A DNA stretch of 19,445 bases from an uncultured Gammaproteobacteria bacterium. Lineage in GTDB: Bacteria > Pseudomonadota > Gammaproteobacteria > Ga0077536. The position numbers were made by a program, and so were the translations under genes. Under the pieces are notes generated by a model that ran no database searches, was not told the DNA's origin, and saw nothing but the letters and a program-made list of their open reading frames with translations. The stretch is taken from positions 1-19,445 of the forward strand of contig CAIPNE010000408.1 of NCBI GenBank assembly GCA_903866355.1, in the 5' to 3' direction. This document shows, in pieces, positions 1 through 8,146 of the stretch. Each line of letters begins with the position of its first letter. Within the stretch, counting starts at the first letter, position 1.

Positions 1-143
1 ACGGGGAAATCTTGGCCGACTTGGCGGTAGCCTAAGGCCAGCAATTGCGCGGGACTGGCGCCCACCACCACCCAGTCGCAGTCTTCGCTAGTGCGACCCA
101 GCAGGCGGTCGCGAACCACCCCGCCAACTTTATAAATATCCAT
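1..143 (-). CDS. cca: CCA-adding enzyme (tRNA nucleotidyltransferase), N-terminal 47 codons, cut by window edge
   Basis: This enzyme adds or repairs the 3'-terminal CCA of tRNAs using CTP and ATP. Only the first 47 codons are present; the rest lies beyond the left edge. The translation starts MDIYKVGGVVRDRLLG and continues to a DWVVVGASP stretch and a QVGQDFP stretch, which matches the start of bacterial class II Cca closely. The GG-x-VRD nucleotidyltransferase motif is at residues 7-12, and the metal-binding DxD pair is D21 and D23. The ATG is the first start after an in-frame TAG two codons upstream. No clear Shine-Dalgarno is visible. The gene lies 31 nt after the epimerase gene on the same strand, so co-transcription is likely. 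Confidence 0.9.
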   Translation of the reverse strand, partial: MDIYKVGGVVRDRLLGRTSEDCDWVVVGASPAQLLALGYRQVGQDFP

Positions 144-174
144 GGGCTAACTAACGTTTGCCGGAACGACCCAC

Positions 175-1131
175 TTAGCGATGCGCGCGCCGACGCAGGT
201 CGTCATAGCGTGCGCGTTCACCCATCCCAAGGAGGCACTCCGGGACGATGGCGGTGACTGGTGTGGCGGTAATTTGTAAGGTTTTTAGCCCATCAACCCC
301 CGGCGGCAGAACGCTATCCAGCGCGGCAGAACGCAGATTGTCCCGCGAGAACGGTTTGCCGGGCAGATGCTCCATGATCTCGGCCAGCACGCGCGATAAC
401 CGACTGCCCAGCGGTAGGATGAGGCGCCGCCGGCCACGGATGCGTAAGCCGTAGCGCACAATCTCCGCGAGGGTCATCACCTCGGGACCGCCCAGAGAGT
501 AGTCCTGCCCAATGGTCGCTGGATCACCCAGTGCCGTGAGCAACGCCGCCGCCACATCGCCCACAGATACCGGCTGGAAGCGGGCTGTCGCGCACGCCAG
601 CGGGAGGACGGGGGCGAGACTCAGGAGTTGGTCGAAACGAACAAACAAACCATCGCCGGGCCCGAAGATCACCGAGGGACGGAAAATAGTGCTGTGGAGC
701 GCGCTGGCCGCCCGCACCAGATTTTCGGCCTCGCCTTTGGTACGTAAATAATGGCTCGGCGCGCCAGCTGCGGCGTTAAGTGCGCTCATGTGCAAATAAC
801 GCTTAACGCCAGCCGAGGCACAGGCGGCAATGACGCACTGGGTGAGTTCAACGTGGGCCCGCTGAAAGCCGGTGCCACGGTCGCCTTTTTCATTCAGGAT
901 GCCAACGAGATTGATCACCGCGTCCATGCCGCGCAACGCCGCGGCGAGCTCGTTTGGCGCATAGACATCGCACTCAACGCACTCGGTAGCGGGTAAGTGC
1001 CACAGTTCTCGCGCGTGGTTGCGCGCGCGCGTGAGCACCCGCACCGTGAAACCTGCACGCACCAGCTGCTCGCACAACACGCGGCCAACAAAACCCGATC
1101 CACCGAGGACCGCAATAGATTTCTGCGCCAT
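175..1131 (-). CDS. NDUFA9-like NAD(P)-dependent epimerase/dehydratase (atypical SDR)
   Basis: A 318-aa single-domain Rossmann protein of the extended/atypical short-chain dehydrogenase family, resembling the complex I NDUFA9-like subgroup. The nucleotide-binding motif G10-GS-G13-FV-G16 follows a short beta strand. R31 and R35 after the second strand would suit NADP(H). A Y128-x3-K132 pair sits where the SDR catalytic Tyr/Lys is expected, and an FRPSVIFGPGD stretch is typical of these proteins. The substrate cannot be deduced; many relatives are uncharacterised or have structural or quinone-linked roles. The start has an AGGAG Shine-Dalgarno at 1141-1145, nine nt upstream. It lies between slt (46-nt gap) and cca (31-nt gap), an arrangement recalled from beta- and gammaproteobacteria. 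Confidence 0.85.
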   Translation of the reverse strand: MAQKSIAVLGGSGFVGRVLCEQLVRAGFTVRVLTRARNHARELWHLPATECVECDVYAPNELAAALRGMDAVINLVGILNEKGDRGTGFQRAHVELTQCVIAACASAGVKRYLHMSALNAAAGAPSHYLRTKGEAENLVRAASALHSTIFRPSVIFGPGDGLFVRFDQLLSLAPVLPLACATARFQPVSVGDVAAALLTALGDPATIGQDYSLGGPEVMTLAEIVRYGLRIRGRRRLILPLGSRLSRVLAEIMEHLPGKPFSRDNLRSAALDSVLPPGVDGLKTLQITATPVTAIVPECLLGMGERARYDDLRRRAHR

Positions 1132-1177
1132 GGTCAGTTACTCCTGCGCGTGCACCGGCAACCCGTGCACGTCGTAT

Positions 1178-3097
1178 TTAACAATGGTCTACCTGACCCG
1201 CTAGCGTGAAGGCGGTCAATTCGCTGGACAGGCGGCTGATGTTCATGCCGAGATGTTTTTCATAAATGGCCGCGTAGAACAATGCGCGGCGGACATAGGC
1301 TTCGGTTTCGGCAAAGGGGATAGCTTCCACCCACACATCGGCGGGCACACAACTGCGCTTCGGCAACCACGATTTCACCCGCCCCGGGCCAGCATTGTAG
1401 GCGGCAGCTGCCAGCGCGAAATTGCTTTCGAACTGGCCCATCACTTGGCGCAGATAGGCGCTGCCCAACAGGATGTTTTTATCCGGTGCGAGGATGTCTC
1501 TGGGGTCGTTTAGGGTCATTCCCGTGCGGCGGGCCGTTTCTGCGGCCGTGGCGGGCATCAACTGCATGAGACCCAAAGCCCCAGCGGGCGATCGGGCGGT
1601 GACGACGAAAGCGCTTTCCCCGCGAATGATGCTGTACACGCGCGCTGGGGACATGTCGCGCTGGTCTGCGGCGGCGAGCACTTGGTCCTTGTACAACAGC
1701 GGGAAGCGCACGGTGAGATCGTTATAGGCTTCAATTTTTCCTAGCGCAGCGATCGCCCGGTCAAACCAGCCCCAATCGTAGGCGAGGCGCGCGGCTACTT
1801 CGACTTCGCGGCGCGAGAGTTGGTCCAGGGTCCAGCGCCACTCGCGCACGGATTCATCGTGCAGGCCGAGTTGCTCAAACTCCAAGGCGTGCGCGATGCC
1901 GGGCACCGCATTGACCGCCCGAGTTTCGCGGGGCAGTGGGGCAATCGGATGGTCGGTCAGTGAATAGGCGACCCCCAGATGATCGCTCGCCAGAAAGCCG
2001 TAATAGTCGCGCTCTTTGGCTACCTTGGCGAAAGCAACCTTGGCCAGTTCGTGACGCCCCAACTCTGCCAGTGCGCGGGCGTGCCAGTAAGACAGACGCA
2101 GGCGGTTGGCCGGGGTGAACGGCGTGTTGGTGGTCCAGCGCTCGAGCCGAACCCAATCTTGGGCGGCCAGCGCTACTCGCAAGCTGGCGCGTTCTAGCGC
2201 GGCGTCTGCGAGGTGTCGCGGCACTTCGTCCAACATCGCCAGTGCGCTGGGTTTGGTTTGGGCGACCCCCGCGAGCGCTATCGTGCGCAGCAGGATGGCG
2301 CGACCATCTGCCGAATAAGCGTGGTGTTTGCGCACGCTGAGCCAGAGCGCGCGGGCGCGCTCGGCGTCGTGGCCAGCCAATTGGGTGATGGCGTAACCGA
2401 TGAGTGCGCGGTTGTCGCGGGAATCGGCGCGCAGTTCGGGGATTTGCGCGGCGTCCTCCGGGTGTTTCTCTAGCCGTAAGACCAACGCGGCGCGGGCAGG
2501 AGGGGCGAACGCGCGCAGCAAGTAGCTGGCAAATTGCGGGCGATTGGCCCCCAGCGCCAGCCACACCCGTTCGCGCACCAGGGCGTTGGGCAAGAGACCT
2601 TGCTGATGGAGTCTTGTGAAGACTGGCTCACAGGCAGCAGATTGGGATTTCGGCTGTAACCACAGCAACTTTGCCAGCTTGTTGAACTGTTTTAGGGAGC
2701 CTAGCTCCAGCTTTGCGCGCAGTGAAATGCAGGCTAAATCCCCATCAGGGGTGGTTCGGTAGAAATGGTCAAACAGCGCCCACTGGTGTTGTCGCCCCAA
2801 TTCGCGCAGCCAGACATCACGCAGTTTGGCCGCCAGGTAGGTGCCGTGATGGGCTAGTAGAAAAGCCTCGACCGGCGCTACCGGTAAGGACGCGAGGTCC
2901 CGACGCAAAGCCTCAAACTGCAAATAGGGGTAGAGCGAATATTTTTCTAAGCCGCGGGCCAGTGCGGCGGCTCGCGGGCCGCCTACCCGCGCCTCGGCAT
3001 AGGCAAGTTTAAAGCGGGCACGCTCATCGCTAGCGGCTTGCGCCGGTAGGGCGTAAGCAAGCAACAATAGGAGTGCAGGCAGGGTGCGAGAATTCAT
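1178..3097 (-). CDS. slt: Soluble lytic murein transglycosylase (Slt70-like)
   Basis: A periplasmic enzyme that cleaves the MurNAc-GlcNAc bond of peptidoglycan, producing 1,6-anhydromuropeptides, in wall turnover and recycling. The ATG at 3097 gives a 639-aa protein with a classic signal peptide (MNSRTLPALLLLLAYALPAQA, cleavage near residue 21). A TTG four codons upstream keeps the frame open, but the ATG is preferred because it opens the signal peptide and has a GGGAAG ribosome-site-like stretch just before it. Residues up to about 440 form the long helical U/L superhelical part. The C-terminal domain carries the Slt signature: catalytic Glu near residue 494 in RGESAF, then GLMQLMP, then AYNAGPGRV. 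Length matches Slt70. It heads a minus-strand group with the epimerase and cca and diverges from the nitroreductase gene. Confidence 0.95.
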   Translation of the reverse strand: MNSRTLPALLLLLAYALPAQAASDERARFKLAYAEARVGGPRAAALARGLEKYSLYPYLQFEALRRDLASLPVAPVEAFLLAHHGTYLAAKLRDVWLRELGRQHQWALFDHFYRTTPDGDLACISLRAKLELGSLKQFNKLAKLLWLQPKSQSAACEPVFTRLHQQGLLPNALVRERVWLALGANRPQFASYLLRAFAPPARAALVLRLEKHPEDAAQIPELRADSRDNRALIGYAITQLAGHDAERARALWLSVRKHHAYSADGRAILLRTIALAGVAQTKPSALAMLDEVPRHLADAALERASLRVALAAQDWVRLERWTTNTPFTPANRLRLSYWHARALAELGRHELAKVAFAKVAKERDYYGFLASDHLGVAYSLTDHPIAPLPRETRAVNAVPGIAHALEFEQLGLHDESVREWRWTLDQLSRREVEVAARLAYDWGWFDRAIAALGKIEAYNDLTVRFPLLYKDQVLAAADQRDMSPARVYSIIRGESAFVVTARSPAGALGLMQLMPATAAETARRTGMTLNDPRDILAPDKNILLGSAYLRQVMGQFESNFALAAAAYNAGPGRVKSWLPKRSCVPADVWVEAIPFAETEAYVRRALFYAAIYEKHLGMNISRLSSELTAFTLAGQVDHC

Positions 3098-3171
3098 AGG
3101 GCTTCCCAATTGTCGCCACTGCTAGGAGCATAAGCAACGATATTTCCGAACCACCGCGCGCGAGGCGTTCT

Positions 3172-3750
3172 ATGTCAGATAAATCTATCCACGAGGCGAG
3201 TTCGCTCACCCTCAGCGCCTTGGTGCGGGCGCGCCGCACGATCCACGAATTCACCAATGAGATGCCGCCGCGCGAGTTGATTCTCAACGCCTTGGATGCT
3301 GCGCGCTGGGCGCCTAATCACCACCGCACCGAGCCCTGGCGTTTTTATTGGCTGGGCCCCGCCACCGCCGAGCACATTAGCCTGCTTAACGCGGACATTG
3401 TCCGCCGCAAAAGTGGGGAAGACGCCGCCAACGCGAAGCTGCGGCGCTGGCGCGCCATGCCTGGGTGGTTGGCCGTTACCTGCCTGCGCAACGAAGACCC
3501 GGCCCGCGAGCGTGAAGACTATGCCGCGTGCTGTTGCGCTGTGCAGAATTTACTATTGCTGCTGTGGGAGGCGGGCGTTGGGAGCAAGTGGTCGACCGGC
3601 AAAGTGACGCAGGCAGCACCCTACTTCGACGCGTTAGGGGCGGATCCCAAAACGGAATTCAGCGTGGGTATTATCTGGTATGGCTATGCTGAGGCGGTGC
3701 CGGTGCAAGCCCGCCCGGCGTTGGCCACCGCTTTGCGCGAACTCGCCTAA
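3172..3750 (+). CDS. Nitroreductase family protein (YdjA-like, FMN-dependent)
   Basis: A 192-aa flavin (FMN) oxidoreductase of the nitroreductase fold, in the compact YdjA-like group. Visible family features are the N-terminal RARRTIHEF phosphate-binding segment (about residues 19-27), the APNHHRTEPWRF stretch (about 47-58) typical of this group, a Cys-rich helix (YAACCCAVQN) followed by a glycine-containing EAGVGSKWSTG segment, and a C-terminal strand near GIIWYGYAE. A GAGG Shine-Dalgarno at 3162-3165 lies six nt before the ATG. The physiological substrate is unknown. The 74-bp region between the divergent slt and this start must hold promoters for both; no convincing boxes were seen. Confidence 0.85.
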   Translation: MSDKSIHEASSLTLSALVRARRTIHEFTNEMPPRELILNALDAARWAPNHHRTEPWRFYWLGPATAEHISLLNADIVRRKSGEDAANAKLRRWRAMPGWLAVTCLRNEDPAREREDYAACCCAVQNLLLLLWEAGVGSKWSTGKVTQAAPYFDALGADPKTEFSVGIIWYGYAEAVPVQARPALATALRELA

Positions 3751-3755
3751 ACCAC

Positions 3756-3774
3756 CGCCCACCCTGCGTGGGCG
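3756..3774 (+). other. Small hairpin between nitroreductase and DUF427 genes
   Basis: A perfect 7-bp inverted repeat, CGCCCAC / GTGGGCG with a 5-nt loop, lies just after the nitroreductase stop codon. No U-tract follows, so it is not a typical intrinsic terminator. It could stabilise the 3' end of the upstream message. Confidence 0.4.
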
Positions 3775-3828
3775 AATTCGCCGCGTGCTAATCGGCGCGC
3801 GGCTATTGTTAACTTAGAGGAGAATTTT

Positions 3829-4113
3829 ATGCCGCAGGCACGTTGGAACGGGGTGGTCATCGCAGCGTCGGATCACTGCGAAGTGGTGGAGGGCAATCTC
3901 TATTTTCCCGCCGCCGCGCTCAATCAGGATTACGTTCAACCCAGCGACACCCACACCGTGTGCGGCTGGAAAGGTAAAGCCAGCTATTACGATGTGGTGG
4001 TCAACGGCGCGGTTAATCGCGACGCCTGTTGGTACTACCCAGAATGCAAAGCCGAGGCCAAGCACATCGAAGGCTATGTGGCTTTTTGGCGTGGCGTGGA
4101 GGTCACGGCCTAA
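3829..4113 (+). CDS. DUF427 domain-containing protein
   Basis: A 94-aa small soluble protein that is essentially one DUF427 domain. Family-typical features are an N-terminal hydrophobic strand with a V-V-E-G-N-L-YFP turn, the tHTVCGWKG stretch (around residues 42-49), A-x-YYDVVVNG, and a C-terminal WYYPECKAEAKHIEGYVAFW block. The biochemical function of DUF427 is not established; relatives are annotated as nucleotidyltransferase-like or uncharacterised. A strong AGAGGAG Shine-Dalgarno at 3816-3822 supports the start. Its stop codon overlaps the hemH stop codon by four nt on the opposite strand. Confidence 0.88.
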   Translation: MPQARWNGVVIAASDHCEVVEGNLYFPAAALNQDYVQPSDTHTVCGWKGKASYYDVVVNGAVNRDACWYYPECKAEAKHIEGYVAFWRGVEVTA

Positions 4114-5195
4114 GTATTGGCACCGAGTGCCTGCGCACGGGCGCGGGCGCCGGTTGCGGCGCTATTTTGGGTATCCCAACCCTGCGTATGCCGCACCACT
4201 AGGCCGGCGAGCGCTTTGATGTGATCCGCGCGCTCGTTCAACGCCGGGATATAGCGCAGCTCGCGGCCGCCAGCGGCCTCGAACAACTCGCGATATTGAA
4301 CGGCGATTTCCTCGAGGGTTTCCAGACAATCTGCGGCGAAGCCGGGACACACGACGTCAATGGTGCCCACGCCTTCGCGCGCTAATTGTCCGAGCGTGAT
4401 GTCGGTGTAGGGTTCTAGCCACTTTTCGCGCCCAAACCGCGACTGAAAAGTAATGAGCCACTCTGTGGGGCCTAAGCCCAGACGCTGCGCGAGCAGGCGG
4501 GCCGTTGCCTGACAATGGCAAAAATAGGGATCGCCCGCCAAAAAATATCGCCGCGGAATGCCGTGAAATGAAATCATCAAGCGCTCGCCGCTGCCGTGGC
4601 GCGCGCGAAATTCCCGCACGCTGGCGGCCAGCGCGTCTAGGTAGGCATCGTCGGTGTGGTAGTCCATGACCGTGCGCAGGCTAGGCACCCAACGCCATTG
4701 GCGTAATTCGGCAGTCACGGCATCCATCACCGAAGCCGTGGAGGGCGCCGAGTACTGGGGGTAGAGCGGTAACACGAGCAGGTGTCGAACATTCGCCGCG
4801 GCCAATTCGCGCAGCGCGCTGGCGATGGAGGGTTGACCGTAACGCATGCCTAAGGCCACTTTGAATTGGCCAGGGGCCACACCTTCCAAGTGTTCGGCGA
4901 GGGCGGTGCGTTGCGCCTGCGAATTGACCATCAACGGCGAGCCTTCAGCACCCCAGATTTTCGCGTACGCCCGCGCTGACCGGCGCGGGCGAATATTTAA
5001 AATCACGCCGTGGAGAATGGGCATCCATAGCAGGCGAGGCAGTTCTATGACGCGCGGGTCGGCTAAAAACTCTGCCAAATAAGTGCGTACGGCGCTGGCC
5101 GTCGGTGCCTGCGGGGTGCCCAAATTACACAATAAAACGCCCAGCGGGGTGGCTGACTCATGCGCAAAATTGGTGGTGCCACGATAGTTCGCCAT
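4110..5195 (-). CDS. hemH: Ferrochelatase
   Basis: The last step of haem b synthesis, insertion of Fe(II) into protoporphyrin IX in the cytoplasm or at the inner membrane. The 361-aa protein shows the N-terminal GVLLCNLGTP stretch (residues 19-28), the MRYG and LPLYPQYS segments (117-149), the catalytic histidine H211 in SFHGIPRRY, and the acidic CPGFAADCLETLEEI signature with E292 and E295. The CHCQA stretch at about 226-230 resembles that of E. coli HemH. Whether a cluster is bound cannot be told from sequence. An AGGAG Shine-Dalgarno at 5206-5210 lies ten nt before the ATG. The roughly 35 C-terminal residues are low-complexity and Ala/Arg-rich. It is convergent with DUF427 (4-nt overlap) and divergent from the cupin gene. 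Confidence 0.96.
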   Translation of the reverse strand: MANYRGTTNFAHESATPLGVLLCNLGTPQAPTASAVRTYLAEFLADPRVIELPRLLWMPILHGVILNIRPRRSARAYAKIWGAEGSPLMVNSQAQRTALAEHLEGVAPGQFKVALGMRYGQPSIASALRELAAANVRHLLVLPLYPQYSAPSTASVMDAVTAELRQWRWVPSLRTVMDYHTDDAYLDALAASVREFRARHGSGERLMISFHGIPRRYFLAGDPYFCHCQATARLLAQRLGLGPTEWLITFQSRFGREKWLEPYTDITLGQLAREGVGTIDVVCPGFAADCLETLEEIAVQYRELFEAAGGRELRYIPALNERADHIKALAGLVVRHTQGWDTQNSAATGARARAQALGANT

Positions 5196-5269
5196 CTGCG
5201 ATATGCTCCTGTCTTGGCGACCCGCGCCACGCGTTGTGGCCCAGGGGCCTAATGGTCGAGGTCGATGTC

Positions 5270-5629
5270 ATGCTGATTAAACACGCCGCGCAAGTGCCGG
5301 CCTTCATTGCCAACGATGGCTGCCTCCTCCGCGAACTTTTGCACCCCGCGCACGGGGACTGCCATCTCGAGTACTCGCTCGCCCTGGCCGAAGTTGCGGT
5401 GGGAGCGGCCACTTATCGACATCGCTTGGCGCAAACGGAAGTTTATTTCATTGTCGCCGGCGAGGGCGAACTTCACGTCGACGCACTGTCTTCGCGGCTC
5501 GTCACGGGCGACACCGCACTCATCCCAGCCGGTGCCGAGCAGTGGATCGAAAATTGCGGCAGCGAGGTACTGAGGTTTTTGGCCATCGTCGCTCCGCCAT
5601 GGTCCGCGGCAGACGACCAGCGCACCTAG
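5270..5629 (+). CDS. Cupin domain-containing protein
   Basis: A 119-aa single-domain cupin, beginning MLIKHAAQVPAF and carrying the two cupin motifs: YRHRLAQTEVYFIVAGEGE (motif 1 region, with metal-ligand candidates His and Glu) and a GDTALIPAGAEQWIENCG segment (motif 2 region). It resembles the mannose-6-phosphate-isomerase-like cupin group, whose members mostly have no assigned reaction. The frame is open further upstream, with ATGs at 5105 and 5252. The ATG at 5270 was chosen because GAGG at 5258-5261 is eight nt upstream and the family homology begins there. The 5252 ATG with AGGGG at 5243-5247 would add only six residues. Starts upstream of 5195 would overlap hemH. It ends six nt from the converging permease gene. 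Confidence 0.8.
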   Translation: MLIKHAAQVPAFIANDGCLLRELLHPAHGDCHLEYSLALAEVAVGAATYRHRLAQTEVYFIVAGEGELHVDALSSRLVTGDTALIPAGAEQWIENCGSEVLRFLAIVAPPWSAADDQRT

Positions 5630-5635
5630 CGCCCG

Positions 5636-8146
5636 TTAGAGTTTGCGCAACGCGCTGCTAACCGGTTCGCGCAGCGCGCTAATCACCGCATACAGCCCCA
5701 CCGCCACTATCCCCGTCAGCCCGGCGAGCATTCCCCAGCCGATGACCGCGGGTTGTAGGGTGTAGTCGATATGCAGCACTTTGCGCGCAATGAGCCAACC
5801 GCCAAAGCCCGCGCCCAGCCCCCCAATGAGTCCCGCACACGCCCCCAGCGCGGCGAATTCAATCGCCACCGCGCAGGCGATGAGCCGGCGTGGTGCGCCC
5901 AGCGTTTTGAGGATGATGGCGTCGTAAATGCGTTCGGATTGGGTTGCCCGGAGTGCGGCGATCAGCACAATAACGCCGGCCGCGAGCGTAAAAAGAAACA
6001 CAAACTGCACGGCGTCCACCACCCGCGACATGATGCCGCGCACTTGGGTGAGCACCGCGCCGACATCGATAACCGTGATGTTAGGAAACTCGGCCACGAG
6101 TTCGCGCAGCAGGGTTGGATGAGCCGGCGGGAGCCGGAAACTCGTGATAAAAGTGGCCGGTTGGCTCCCCAACAAACTGACTGGGGAGACGACAAAAAAA
6201 TTCACTTGCATGGAGTCCCATGCGACTTCCCGCAGACTGGTGACGTTGGCTTCTATCGCTTGGTCGGCAATGCTAAAACGCAGCGCGTCGCCAATTTTGA
6301 TGCCCAGTTGCTTCGCCAATTCCACTTCAACCGAGAACTGCGGACTAGCCGACTCGCCCCAAAAACGCCCCGCCACAACGCGATTGTCGGCGCGCACCTC
6401 GTTGGTCCAAGATAAATTGAACTCGCGATCCACCAGCCGTTTTGCGCGCGGGTCGGGATAGTTGTCAGGGCCAACCGGTCGCCCCCCGATCGCGACCAAG
6501 CGCCCTCGAACCATGGGGTAGAGCGCAGTCTCCGGTAATTGATGGCGGCTCAAAAAGGCTTTTAGTGCGACCACTTGCGCGGGCTGAATGTTGACCAAAA
6601 ACTGGTCTGGAGTGTTCGCGGGCAGCGTTTCTTGCCAACGGACTAGGAGGTCACTGCGGAGCAGACTCAGCAGCAACAGCGCCATGATCCCGAGCCCCAA
6701 TGCGGTAATTTGCCACACGCTTTGGTGCTTTCGACGCGCGAGATTGGCGAGGCCAGAACGCCAAGCGATGCCTGCTTGACCGCGCACCGCGCCCAGCAGT
6801 GCCACCAGCCCGAAGCCGGCACCCGCCAGCAAGCACAACACCGCGCCGAAGCCAACGAGGGCCCAACCGGTGAGGTGCCAGTCGCCGCTGTCCCAAGGTG
6901 CGAGTAGCACCATCGCAACCAGCGCGTAGACCCCGCTCAGCAGCGGGCGCGTGCCCGGGACTTGGGTATCTTGGCGCAGAATTCTCGCCGGAGGCACATT
7001 GCGCAGCGCCACGAGTGGGGCCAAGCCAAAGCCAGCGACCGCGACGACGCCGGCTACAAATCCCCGTGCCGCGCCAGTCCAGTCGGGCGGCGGCAGCACG
7101 CCTTGGGTCCAACCCCGCAGCGCGGTGGCCAGGAGGTTTTGGGCGCCATAACCTAAGGCTGCACCGATTGCGGCGGCGGTGATCGCCAACAGCACCAGTT
7201 CGCCAACCACTAAGAGGAGGATTTGGCTGCGGCTGGCGCCAAATGTTCGCAGGAGGGCAACGGTGTCCAAGCGTTCGCTGGCGTAGCTGCGCGCGGCCAG
7301 CAGAATGGCAATGCCGGCCAGGGCGGTGGCCGTCAGTGCTGCCAGACCCAGAAATTGTTCCGCATGGGTGAGCGCGGCACGGATTTCTGGTCGTGAATCG
7401 GCGGGTGATACAAAACGGGCCTGGTGGCCGAGTGCTGCCTTGTTGCGAAACGCGGCGAGTGCCGCGCGTGGCCCGGCCAGCAACAAGCTGTGTTGCACCC
7501 GCGATCCGGGGCTAATCAGACGGGTTGCCGGGAGTGATTCAAGATTGATGAGGACGCGCGGCGCCAGCGCAAAAAACTCCCCCGCGCGGTCGGGTTCTAG
7601 GATCAACAAGCGCGTGATAGTGAAGCGGGCTTCGCCAATGCCGATGGTGGCGCCAAGCGCCACCCCGAGCAGGCCGGGTAGACGGGCATCGACCCAAGCC
7701 TCGCCCGGTGCGGGTAGGTCTAGGGCGACGTGGTCCGTGCCGTCCAGCGTGTCCCTGACCACTAAATTGCCGCGTAATGGGTAGCCAGAAGCCACCGCTT
7801 TTAACTCGCTTAATTGCAGGTTTTCACCGGCGCTCAACATGGTTCGCAGCGCGAGAAAGCGGGTGGTGAGTAGCCCCTGCGTGTGGGCAAGTTCGGTGAG
7901 TCTGGGGGCCAGCACCTCGCTGGAGACTACCGCCAGATCTGCCGCCAGCAGCGCGTGAGATTGTTCGTCTAGCGCGCTGCGTACGCGGGCGGTGAAGGTG
8001 CTGACGGCCGTGATACTGGCTACTGCGACGATCACCGCCAGCCCGATCACCAAAAACTGAGCGCTGCGGAGGTCGCAGCGGAAAAAACGTCCGGCGAGCC
8101 GCAACGTGGCAAGCGAGGACGTTGCCAGACCGGCACCCTCAATCAT
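5636..8146 (-). CDS. ybbP: ABC transporter permease, FtsX/YbbP family (836 aa)
   Basis: The membrane component of a MacB/FtsX-superfamily ABC complex of the YbbP type, predicted in the inner membrane. The protein has a first transmembrane helix at about 30-50, a large extracytoplasmic domain to about 260, and a block of helices at about 265-285, 308-335, 362-382, 404-418, 427-453 and 481-496. A second periplasmic domain (about 500-705) and three C-terminal helices (about 711-732, 754-785 and 799-823) follow. The coupling-helix segments LLRTFGAS and LKTLGAPRR occur once in each half, showing two FtsX units. The start overlaps the ATPase stop as ATGA, implying translational coupling. The substrate is unknown; the pair is classically linked to tesA, so a lipid or lipoprotein substrate is a guess. 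Confidence 0.9.
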   Translation of the reverse strand: MIEGAGLATSSLATLRLAGRFFRCDLRSAQFLVIGLAVIVAVASITAVSTFTARVRSALDEQSHALLAADLAVVSSEVLAPRLTELAHTQGLLTTRFLALRTMLSAGENLQLSELKAVASGYPLRGNLVVRDTLDGTDHVALDLPAPGEAWVDARLPGLLGVALGATIGIGEARFTITRLLILEPDRAGEFFALAPRVLINLESLPATRLISPGSRVQHSLLLAGPRAALAAFRNKAALGHQARFVSPADSRPEIRAALTHAEQFLGLAALTATALAGIAILLAARSYASERLDTVALLRTFGASRSQILLLVVGELVLLAITAAAIGAALGYGAQNLLATALRGWTQGVLPPPDWTGAARGFVAGVVAVAGFGLAPLVALRNVPPARILRQDTQVPGTRPLLSGVYALVAMVLLAPWDSGDWHLTGWALVGFGAVLCLLAGAGFGLVALLGAVRGQAGIAWRSGLANLARRKHQSVWQITALGLGIMALLLLSLLRSDLLVRWQETLPANTPDQFLVNIQPAQVVALKAFLSRHQLPETALYPMVRGRLVAIGGRPVGPDNYPDPRAKRLVDREFNLSWTNEVRADNRVVAGRFWGESASPQFSVEVELAKQLGIKIGDALRFSIADQAIEANVTSLREVAWDSMQVNFFVVSPVSLLGSQPATFITSFRLPPAHPTLLRELVAEFPNITVIDVGAVLTQVRGIMSRVVDAVQFVFLFTLAAGVIVLIAALRATQSERIYDAIILKTLGAPRRLIACAVAIEFAALGACAGLIGGLGAGFGGWLIARKVLHIDYTLQPAVIGWGMLAGLTGIVAVGLYAVISALREPVSSALRKL

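Noticed and set aside
1875..2564. A 229-codon open frame on the minus strand in another frame of slt
   Set aside because: It lies wholly inside the conserved slt gene, is extremely Arg/Pro-rich as expected from an out-of-frame GC-rich read, and resembles no family.
3756..3774. Intrinsic terminator after the nitroreductase gene
   Set aside because: A good hairpin is present but no U-tract follows, so it was recorded only as a hairpin.
5771..6415. A 214-codon open frame antisense to the permease gene
   Set aside because: The permease on the other strand is a full-length conserved protein; the antisense product is charged low-complexity sequence without domains.
7305..7784. A 159-codon open frame antisense to the permease gene
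   Set aside because: Same reason: Ala/Arg/Ser-rich shadow of a real coding region.
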